From contig JAEEVB010000176.1 in assembly GCA_016287065.1 (NCBI GenBank), positions 1 to 5,190 of the forward strand: a stretch of 5,190 bases of DNA, given 5' to 3'. Of the stretch, positions 1 through 5,190 are shown piece after piece. Numbering within the stretch: position 1 is the first letter of the stretch; each line of letters opens with the position of its first letter. A program made the translations under genes and the position numbers. This stretch comes from Muribaculaceae bacterium. Lineage in GTDB: Bacteria; Bacteroidota; Bacteroidia; Bacteroidales; Muribaculaceae. The notes under the pieces were generated by a model. That model saw only the letters and a list, made by a program, of their open reading frames with translations. It made no database searches and was not told where the DNA came from.

Positions 1-1818
1 GCGCCAGTCGTGCTTGAAGCTGAAAGTGTTGAAGACGTTGACGTTGAAGATGGGCTTGTTGAATGTCTCTCGCCTCACACCACCAAGAGCGTTGGGGTCT
101 TCAAGGTCAAGGAAAAAGTCTTGTTTGTCAAATCCAGCCGAAGCGTTTAGCGACCAAAGTCCCACTTGTGGAGTAGCCGAAATATACATACTGTAGGTGT
201 TGACAGGCTTGTCGAGGTTGATGTGCTTGATGAGCACGGCATCGTCGTCGCTGACAAATGACCATTGCGTGATGGCGTTCTTGCAACGGCTGTAAGATGT
301 CGTGATGGTGAACCATCGCCACCTGGCGTTAAAGGTGAGGTCCTGAATGCGCTCGTTGAGCAGTTGTGAGTTGCCAGCCTGCATCGAGTAGCGGCTGATG
401 TATGTCACGGCATCGTTCATCGCAAAGAAGATGGGGCGGTTGGTCTTGAAGCTGTAGGCAAGCGACAGATTCACTAGCCCCACACTGACAGAATAAGACG
501 CTGTGGGGAAGAACTCATCCTGAATCCTGTGCAGAAAATCACTGTTCATCACGTCTTTGTAGTCAAAAAGGGTGTGCTCATAGCGTAGTCCCACGCTTGC
601 CTGGCCCCATCGCTCAAAGTCAACGCTGTATTGAGTAAAGGCAGCGAGGTTGTTCTCTTTGATGTCGGCATCGGTGTTGGGAATCGTCGGTTTGTCAATC
701 CAGTAGGTGCTGTGACGCTTGACAAATGTCATCTCTGTGCCCACTTCAAAAGAGCCTTTCCAAATAGGATATGATAGCACCAACTTGGTGGCATAGAGGT
801 CGCTCCGGGTGCCCGACGCGCTTTTCACCAGCTCGCTGCTCAAGGGGCTGTTTTCCACATTCTCGCGGTCGGTATCGGTCCCCGACGACATGAAATCGAA
901 GTTGAAATCTATGCCCAGCTTGCCGGCTTTGCCGTTGTAATAGGCGTTGGTGAGGAAACTCAGTGGCTTTGTCTCCTTGCTGGTCTGCTCGGAGTACAGG
1001 TGGTCGATGAACGCGTCATTTTCAAAGATGTCCTCGTCATATATCACCATGTTGGTGCCACCCAGAAAGTGTGTCATGTCGGCACGTACACCCACCGAGT
1101 GGTTGTCATTGATCTGCCAGTTGGCTCCTGCCGTATACACCAGTTGGTTGTTCTTCCATGTCATGGTGTAGGGACCCTCTTGATGGAATACCTTGCTGGT
1201 GCTTGTGGTCTCTTCGAGCCAGCTGTATTGGTGGTAATTCTGTCGGCGATAAAAGATGCTGCCGAACACGTCGACATCATTCTTGCGATAGTTGATGCTG
1301 AGTTTGCCGTTGGGGGTGTTGAATCCATAGCGCAAGTCCTGCTCATCGGTGAGCGCGAGGTTTATGCCCACACCGTCGCCCTGCTGGCGTCGGGTACGGA
1401 TGCGCACCACCGCCCTCACAGTGGCATCATATTGTGCTCCAGGATTGTTGATGACCTCCACATCTCGGATGTCCTCGCTGCGCAACCGCTTCAACTCGCT
1501 ATCGTCACGCATGATTTGTCCGTTGATGTAGATGAGCGGGCTGCCTTTTCCGAGCACTTGCGGATTGTCCTCGGTGCCAGTCATTCCCGGCACCTTGATG
1601 AGCATTTCGCCCATCGTCCCCGATTCAGCGAGAGTTGTACCCTCAATGCGTGTGACGATGGCGTTGCCCTTGAGACGGGTGTTGGGGAGGTGGCCTTTAA
1701 CGACTACTTCCATCAACTCTATCATTTTGTCGCCACATAGCGTGGAGTCTTGCTCCTGTGCCATCGCAGTGAGGCCGCAGGTTGTGACCAGCAATGCTAT
1801 CGCTAGATGTTTAATCAT
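1..1818 (-). CDS. TonB-dependent receptor-like outer-membrane beta-barrel protein, 3' end cut by window
   Basis: The frame is open from the ATG at 1818-1816 to base 1: 606 codons, no stop, no frameshift. Residues 1-20 form a signal peptide (MIKH, then a hydrophobic run) with a likely cut after AMA, before QEQDS. A TonB-dependent-receptor plug domain starts near MEVVVKG (36-42) and runs to about 142. It includes KVPGM (75-79), GKGSPLIYING (90-100), the SEDI/VEVINNPGAQYDA segment (114-132) and VVRIRT (137-142). From about 150 on, alternating polar and aromatic strands such as LSINYR and ASVGLRYEH fit a beta-barrel of the outer membrane beta-barrel family typical of Bacteroidetes. The carboxypeptidase-regulatory-like domain that often precedes this plug is absent. 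These proteins usually run well past 700 residues, so the last barrel strands are probably missing. It should sit in the outer membrane and take up or bind a ligand, which the sequence does not identify. No SusD-like partner is visible; the downstream side lies outside the window. The start overlaps the preceding stop by one base. Confidence 0.9.
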   Translation of the reverse strand, partial: MIKHLAIALLVTTCGLTAMAQEQDSTLCGDKMIELMEVVVKGHLPNTRLKGNAIVTRIEGTTLAESGTMGEMLIKVPGMTGTEDNPQVLGKGSPLIYINGQIMRDDSELKRLRSEDIRDVEVINNPGAQYDATVRAVVRIRTRRQQGDGVGINLALTDEQDLRYGFNTPNGKLSINYRKNDVDVFGSIFYRRQNYHQYSWLEETTSTSKVFHQEGPYTMTWKNNQLVYTAGANWQINDNHSVGVRADMTHFLGGTNMVIYDEDIFENDAFIDHLYSEQTSKETKPLSFLTNAYYNGKAGKLGIDFNFDFMSSGTDTDRENVENSPLSSELVKSASGTRSDLYATKLVLSYPIWKGSFEVGTEMTFVKRHSTYWIDKPTIPNTDADIKENNLAAFTQYSVDFERWGQASVGLRYEHTLFDYKDVMNSDFLHRIQDEFFPTASYSVSVGLVNLSLAYSFKTNRPIFFAMNDAVTYISRYSMQAGNSQLLNERIQDLTFNARWRWFTITTSYSRCKNAITQWSFVSDDDAVLIKHINLDKPVNTYSMYISATPQVGLWSLNASAGFDKQDFFLDLEDPNALGGVRRETFNKPIFNVNVFNTFSFKHDWR

Positions 1819-1820
1819 TA
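1816..1820 (-). promoter_or_regulatory. TAATG stop-start overlap (translational coupling)
   Basis: Read on the minus strand, the TAA stop of the zinc-ribbon gene (1820-1818) and the ATG of the barrel gene (1818-1816) share one base. The ATG is followed directly by a good signal peptide, which supports this start. No Shine-Dalgarno sequence precedes it; the upstream bases are A-rich (CAAGAAAAGA). This arrangement usually means both genes are on one transcript and that ribosomes finishing the first re-initiate on the second. The coupling itself is inferred. Confidence 0.75.
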
Positions 1821-2405
1821 TCTTTTCTTGAAAATCACAATTTCGGCATTAACGCCGTCTTTGCCATATTCACTCACAAAGATGTGGCGCTCATCGCAAG
1901 CAATGCCGAAGCAGCGTCCGGGCCGGTCGGAGCGTTCCACCTGGGTGCACCAGTAGGTGGCGTTGTCGTCGAGCAGCTTCACCTTGTTGCCATTGACTTC
2001 GTACTCCATGTTGATGTAGGAGCCTTGCAGCACAAAGAGGTTGCTGATGGCGGGCAAACCGTCGATGCCAAGGGCGTTGACCTCCTTTATGAGTTCCTTC
2101 TTGATGGGCGAAGTGGCATGAGGCAACTGGTCGGCGGGCAAATTCCAACGCTTGAGGGTGGGGTAGAATTGCCTGAGCACTTCCTTATATTCCTCTCGAT
2201 TAAGTGCCTTACCTGTGTGTTTATTGAACTCGTCGACATATTGTGAGCAGAAGTCCACCATTTCCTCCATGGTGAAGTCGCCCGTGAATGCGCCGTCCTT
2301 GTAGCAGTACATGCAATACTCTTCGTTCTTGCTGCCGTCGGCATTGGTGCCGAGCAGTTCTTCGGTAAGCGGCATTCCGCAGCTCTGACAGAATTTCATT
2401 TCCAT
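1818..2405 (-). CDS. Zinc-ribbon protein with unrecognised C-terminal domain
   Basis: This complete gene encodes 195 residues. The N-terminus matches the putative zinc ribbon family (PF12674 type): C6-x2-C9 in FCQSCGMPL and C31-x2-C34 in YCMYCYKDGAF, four cysteines placed to bind one zinc ion. A helical stretch follows, including FTMEEMVDF (44-52), and ends near FYPTLKRW (80-87). Proteins of this family that I know of stop near residue 85-90. Here about 105 more residues follow, with IDGLPAISNLFVLQG (114-128), a probable strand pair around EYEVNGNKVKLLDD (134-147), TYWCTQVERSDRPGRCFGIAC (150-170, here listed as positions rather than a motif) and a C-terminal strand ending in FKKR. I do not recognise this half. 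It adds cysteines at 153, 165 and 170. No signal peptide or membrane segment is present, so it is probably cytoplasmic. ATG at 2405 was chosen; the in-frame ATG at 2399 (MKFCQ) is an alternative. Function unknown; a metal-binding or regulatory role is only suggested by the ribbon. Confidence 0.9.
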   Translation of the reverse strand: MEMKFCQSCGMPLTEELLGTNADGSKNEEYCMYCYKDGAFTGDFTMEEMVDFCSQYVDEFNKHTGKALNREEYKEVLRQFYPTLKRWNLPADQLPHATSPIKKELIKEVNALGIDGLPAISNLFVLQGSYINMEYEVNGNKVKLLDDNATYWCTQVERSDRPGRCFGIACDERHIFVSEYGKDGVNAEIVIFKKR

Positions 2406-2422
2406 TGTGTTATTGTTTGTTT

Positions 2423-2454
2423 ATCCCAAACCGGCCTTATGACCGATTTGGGAT
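2423..2454 (-). other. Intercistronic stem-loop between peptidase and zinc-ribbon genes
   Basis: A 12-bp stem with an 8-base loop fills nearly half of the 69-bp gap. In the minus-strand RNA the arms (2443-2454 and 2423-2434) pair fully, with a single G-U wobble; in the plus-strand RNA the same position would be an A-C mismatch. This suggests the structure acts in the minus-strand transcript. The bases after it on the minus strand are TAAACAAACAAT, with no U-run, so it is not a classical intrinsic terminator. It starts about 20 bases after the peptidase stop and ends 17 bases before the next ATG. It may protect the 3' end of the upstream message, cause partial termination, or affect translation of the zinc-ribbon gene. 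No promoter-like TAnnTTTG box is visible in this gap. Confidence 0.55.
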
Positions 2455-2474
2455 TATTGATGATTCATTGAGTT

Positions 2475-4487
2475 TTACCAGACGAGGGCGCGTTGCGACT
2501 CGGGGAGGTACATCTTGTCAGACTTCTTGATGTTGAAGGCTTTGTACCAGGGATCAATCATAGGCAGAGCAGCATTGACGCGGAGCTCGTTGGGCGAGTG
2601 TGTGTCACTGTCAACGAGGTTGGCAATCGACTCGGGGGTGCTGTTGCTGGCCCAGACACGGGCATAAGCCAGGAAGAAGCGCTGTGCAGGTGTGTAACCG
2701 TCGATTTTCTTGAGGGGTTCCTGTTTCATGCGGTTTTCGTAGGCGCGGAAGGCAATGTTCAGACCACCGTTGTCGCTCACATTCTCGCCCAGGGTCTTCT
2801 CACCGTTCACAAACACGCCGGGAAGAATCTCCTGCTTGCTGAACCAGTCGGCAATCACCTTGGTGCGCTGGTCATAGTTGGCCTTGTCTTCGGGAGTCCA
2901 CCAGTTGGCGAGGTTACCGTCCTTGTCGAAGAGGCAGCCCTTGTCGTCGAATCCATGGGTCATTTCGTGACCGATGACAACACCAATGGCACCGTAGTTG
3001 CTGGCATAGTCGGCTTCGGGATCGAAGAAGGGAGGTTGCAGGATGGCAGCAGGGAAGTTGATGCTGTTGAAACGAGAGTTGTAGAATGCGTTAACCGTCT
3101 GTGGAGTGCATGCCATCACCGTCTTGTCGACAGGCTGGTGCCAGTGCTTGCGCAGATTTGCCTGTGTGGCTTCCTGTGAGATGCGTATGTAGTTCTCTAC
3201 CAGGTTCTCATTCTCGCGGATGTCGATGAATTTCTCCATATCCTGCCACTTGTCGGGGTAACCCACATTGATATACATGGCGTGCAGTTTCTCGATTGCT
3301 TTGGCCTTGGTTTCCTCGCTCATCCAGGTATTGTCCTTGAGTCGGTCTTCGAATGCCTGTTGCAAGTCTTTCACAAGTTTCACCACGCGCTGTTTGCTGC
3401 TCTCGGGGAAGTATTTCTGAACATAGAGTTTGCCAATGGTTTCGCCCAGGCTGCCGCTGATGAGGCCCACGGCACGCTTCCAGCGAGGTTGCTGTTCCTG
3501 GACACCCGAGATTTTCTTGCTGGCCTCGAAGGAACGGTCGCTGAATTCATCGGACAGGAATCCCGAGAAACTCTTGACAATGCTGAGTTCCATGAATGCC
3601 TTCCAGTCGTCGATGCTGGTGTTGGCAAGCAGGTCTTCCACCACATGCAGGGGTTCAAGCTGACCCACATTCACAGTGTCGATGTCCTTGGGATAGTTGA
3701 TGACATCGCGATAGGTCACCCAATCGATGCCCTTGAAATCGTTGAGCAGCTGGTCCCAGGTCATGATGTGAATGCGTTTGTACGGGTCGCGGGATTCTAC
3801 CTGATCGAGTTGGGTGAGACCAATCTTTGTTTCGATAGCCCACTCGGCCTCCATCATGCGCTGGGCTTCCTCATCGCTGTGGCCCACCATCTTCAAGAGG
3901 TCCTTATTGAGCTCCTTGATGGTGCTAACCACCACCTTTTGTTGTTCGCTTGGGTTATCGTAGTACTCTTTAGAAAGAGAGGCTCCACCATGTCCGGCGC
4001 CCATCATATACTCGTTGGAGTTAAAGGGGTTCATCGACAGATAGATGCCAAATGGGGCTGTGCCGAATCCCTTGGCGTCGAGGTCGTACATGACTTTAAG
4101 CATCTCGTCGCGGGTCGTAATGGCGCGCACTTGCTTGAGGTAGGGCAGAATGGGTTTGTATCCCATCTCGTTGCGGCTCACGGTGTCCATGTACAGGCGG
4201 TAGAGGCTACCAATCTTCTGGCCATCGGTGCCTTGAGGCAGATGCTTGCCTGCATACTCCATGATGAGGTCGTTGATGCGGTCGTTGTTCTGTTCATAGA
4301 GATCCATGAACGCGCCGTTCTGGACGTGCTGTTTGTCGAGCGGGTTGGCTTTGAGCCATCCGCCCACTGCATACTGCCAGAAGTTGTCGCCAGGTTTCAC
4401 ACTAAGGTCCAGATTGGCCTTGTTGATTTGTGCCGTGCCAGCTATGCAAGCGAATGCAAGGGCAATGGCGAGAATCATTTTTTTCAT
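2475..4487 (-). CDS. pepO: M13 family zinc metallopeptidase (PepO / neprilysin-like), exported
   Basis: This complete gene encodes 670 residues, the usual length for bacterial M13 peptidases. These zinc endopeptidases cut peptides, generally short ones. Residues 1-20 (MKKMILAIALAF onward) form a signal peptide, probably cut around GTAQ, so the enzyme should act in the periplasm or at the surface. Cys14 is poorly placed for a lipobox. The N-terminal M13 domain covers roughly 28-410, starting with KPGDNFWQYAVGGWL. The catalytic domain covers about 463-668. It has NAFY (466-469), which binds the substrate backbone, and HEMTH (507-511) with two zinc-binding histidines and catalytic Glu508. It also has GENVSDNGG (567-575) with zinc ligand Glu568 and Asp572, and DTHSPNELRVN (628-638) with His630 and Arg636, matching the active-site His/Arg of neprilysin. 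The protein ends in the family's typical Val-Trp. All key residues are present, so it is predicted active. The cysteines that form disulfides in mammalian members are mostly lacking, as is usual in bacteria. ATG 4487 fits the signal peptide; a second ATG three codons in is less likely. Natural substrate unknown. Confidence 0.95.
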   Translation of the reverse strand: MKKMILAIALAFACIAGTAQINKANLDLSVKPGDNFWQYAVGGWLKANPLDKQHVQNGAFMDLYEQNNDRINDLIMEYAGKHLPQGTDGQKIGSLYRLYMDTVSRNEMGYKPILPYLKQVRAITTRDEMLKVMYDLDAKGFGTAPFGIYLSMNPFNSNEYMMGAGHGGASLSKEYYDNPSEQQKVVVSTIKELNKDLLKMVGHSDEEAQRMMEAEWAIETKIGLTQLDQVESRDPYKRIHIMTWDQLLNDFKGIDWVTYRDVINYPKDIDTVNVGQLEPLHVVEDLLANTSIDDWKAFMELSIVKSFSGFLSDEFSDRSFEASKKISGVQEQQPRWKRAVGLISGSLGETIGKLYVQKYFPESSKQRVVKLVKDLQQAFEDRLKDNTWMSEETKAKAIEKLHAMYINVGYPDKWQDMEKFIDIRENENLVENYIRISQEATQANLRKHWHQPVDKTVMACTPQTVNAFYNSRFNSINFPAAILQPPFFDPEADYASNYGAIGVVIGHEMTHGFDDKGCLFDKDGNLANWWTPEDKANYDQRTKVIADWFSKQEILPGVFVNGEKTLGENVSDNGGLNIAFRAYENRMKQEPLKKIDGYTPAQRFFLAYARVWASNSTPESIANLVDSDTHSPNELRVNAALPMIDPWYKAFNIKKSDKMYLPESQRALVW

Positions 4488-4561
4488 TGTGTTTGCTGTT
4501 TTTATTGAATGATTAAAATAGTTGTTTTTACCTTTAGACGATGGAATGGCTTATTTTGTCA

Positions 4562-4590
4562 CAAAGATATCGATTTTTTTTTGAAAAAAA
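4562..4590 (-). promoter_or_regulatory. Bacteroidetes-type promoter for the peptidase gene
   Basis: On the minus strand TATCTTTG (4569-4562) matches the Bacteroidetes -7 consensus TAnnTTTG exactly. About 20 bases upstream lies a run of seven T (4590-4584), which can stand in for the -33 TTTG element only loosely. Between them is a run of nine A. A start of transcription just downstream would leave a leader of about 70 bases before the peptidase ATG. It is the only strong match I see in a gap between genes, so it probably drives the peptidase and perhaps the two genes after it. Confidence 0.6.
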
Positions 4591-4616
4591 TGAATTTTAA
4601 TGACCGAAATTGGTCA
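4584..4616 (-). terminator. Weak terminator-like hairpin after the LiaF-like gene
   Basis: On the minus strand a 5-bp stem TGACC/GGTCA with a 6-base loop (4616-4601) begins at the TGA stop codon itself. A run of seven T follows about ten bases later (4590-4584), after AT-rich sequence. The short stem and the gap before the T-run make it a weak intrinsic terminator at best. The T-run also overlaps the presumed upstream element of the next promoter, so the end of one unit and the start of the next share the same bases. Confidence 0.3.
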
Positions 4617-5174
4617 GTTCTTGATGCTCACGCCACCTAGAAAGTTGCTTGCCACAATGTGTAGGCAATGGGCACCATCAACGTTGCGACCACAGGTCTC
4701 GTTACCCACACCGCCAATGAAGCTGCGGCTTTTCACCTCGATGTTCACGTTTGCAGGAACCAGCAGTTCCACTCCACCGGCAAAGGTGTGGATGTCGATT
4801 TCTTCATCTTCGGTGATTACGGCCTGGCGCAGGTCGAGTCGAATTCCTCCGAAAAAGGCATCGAGTCGTGCACCATGGAATGCTTCACCTTTATAAATAT
4901 ACTCGTCGCCGCCAAACCGCACGGCGCAGGCTATTCGCTTGCCGTCTTCACCCTGCGGTATGGGACGCTTGAGCCACTGGTCGGGATTGCGCTGGTAACT
5001 GCTGACGATGAGCCTGACGCCGATAAAGAGCAGCAGTGCAGGGGCGATGTAGGCACTCCAAGGGTGTTGCCAGAGCCAGTCGAACCAGTCGAGGTGAAAT
5101 ATGTTCCAGATGCTTGCAAACTTGATGAGTGCAACAGAGATGAAAATGATACCGATAATTTTTCTTCTTGCCAT
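4614..5174 (-). CDS. Inner-membrane protein with LiaF-like C-terminal domain
   Basis: This gene encodes 186 residues. Two hydrophobic segments (about 6-23 and 40-58) are joined by an aromatic-rich loop with several Trp (DWFDWLWQHPW, 29-39), and the protein begins with basic residues (MARRK). The rest, about 80-186, resembles the C-terminal domain of LiaF/YvqF-type 'cell wall-active antibiotics response' proteins, which is rich in strands and probably forms a beta-helix. Its clearest mark is a repeated Gly-Gly turn after an aromatic residue: RFGG (86-89), FFGGI (107-111), FAGGV (131-135), FIGGV (152-156), FLGGV (178-182). Characterised LiaF of Firmicutes has more membrane segments and restrains an envelope-stress two-component system; whether this relative does so is inference. 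No kinase or regulator gene is in view, although only 16 bases precede the start. The frame stays open upstream to the window edge, so a longer N-terminus cannot be excluded, but MARRK ahead of a membrane segment is a natural start. Confidence 0.8.
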   Translation of the reverse strand: MARRKIIGIIFISVALIKFASIWNIFHLDWFDWLWQHPWSAYIAPALLLFIGVRLIVSSYQRNPDQWLKRPIPQGEDGKRIACAVRFGGDEYIYKGEAFHGARLDAFFGGIRLDLRQAVITEDEEIDIHTFAGGVELLVPANVNIEVKSRSFIGGVGNETCGRNVDGAHCLHIVASNFLGGVSIKN

Positions 5175-5190
5175 AAGTCTGTGGATTGTA

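Noticed and set aside
1000..1740. A 246-codon open frame on the plus strand opposite the barrel gene
   Set aside because: It lies wholly inside the plug and barrel coding region on the other strand, has no family resemblance and is best explained as a codon-bias shadow.
2475..2523. Possible truncation of the peptidase C-terminus
   Set aside because: The protein ends in Val-Trp followed by TAA, the normal end for the M13 family, so it is complete.
2493..3179. A 228-codon open frame on the plus strand within the peptidase gene
   Set aside because: It is antisense to the conserved catalytic domain and has no start signal or recognisable motif.
4443..4487. Lipoprotein signal (Cys14) on the peptidase
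   Set aside because: The residues before Cys14 (AFA) fit a lipobox poorly, and a standard signal-peptidase I site near residue 20 fits better.
3282..4508. A 408-codon open frame on the plus strand opposite the peptidase gene
   Set aside because: The minus strand encodes a full M13 peptidase with every catalytic motif. The plus-strand frame is the mirror of its codons and shows no recognisable domain.
4600..4896. A 98-codon plus-strand frame opposite the LiaF-like gene
   Set aside because: Its composition is serine- and proline-rich and low in information, as expected for an antisense shadow; the opposite strand has a recognisable domain.

Overview
The window looks like chromosomal DNA from a Bacteroidales bacterium (Prevotellaceae or Muribaculaceae type; family-level placement is inference). 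The evidence is a Bacteroidetes-style outer-membrane plug/beta-barrel protein, a Bacteroidetes-type -7 promoter box (TATCTTTG), A-rich leaders without Shine-Dalgarno sequences, and base composition near half GC with AT-rich gaps. All four genes lie on the minus strand, so transcription runs from high to low coordinates. About 96% of the window is coding.

In order of transcription: (1) 5174-4614, a small inner-membrane protein with two membrane segments and a LiaF-like C-terminal domain. (2) A 126-bp AT-rich gap (4488-4613) with a weak terminator-like hairpin and the one clear promoter. (3) 4487-2475, a complete exported M13 (neprilysin/PepO family) zinc metallopeptidase with all catalytic motifs intact. 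(4) A 69-bp gap (2406-2474) with a 12-bp stem-loop and no recognisable promoter. (5) 2405-1818, a two-part protein with an N-terminal zinc ribbon and a C-terminal half I do not recognise. (6) 1818-1, the first 606 codons of a TonB-dependent-receptor-like outer-membrane beta-barrel protein, cut by the window edge. Its start codon overlaps the zinc-ribbon stop by one base (TAATG).

A plausible reading is that the promoter near 4562-4590 drives peptidase, zinc-ribbon and barrel genes as one transcript, with the hairpin between the first two adjusting relative levels. The peptidase would act on peptides outside the inner membrane, and the barrel would sit in the outer membrane. The role of the presumably cytoplasmic zinc-ribbon protein is unknown. 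The LiaF-like gene appears to belong to a separate upstream unit concerned with envelope stress.

I found no mobile element, CRISPR array, RNA gene, integration site or clear sign of horizontal transfer. The region reads as ordinary core or envelope-related chromosome. The least explained items are the C-terminal half of the zinc-ribbon protein and its tight coupling to an outer-membrane receptor.
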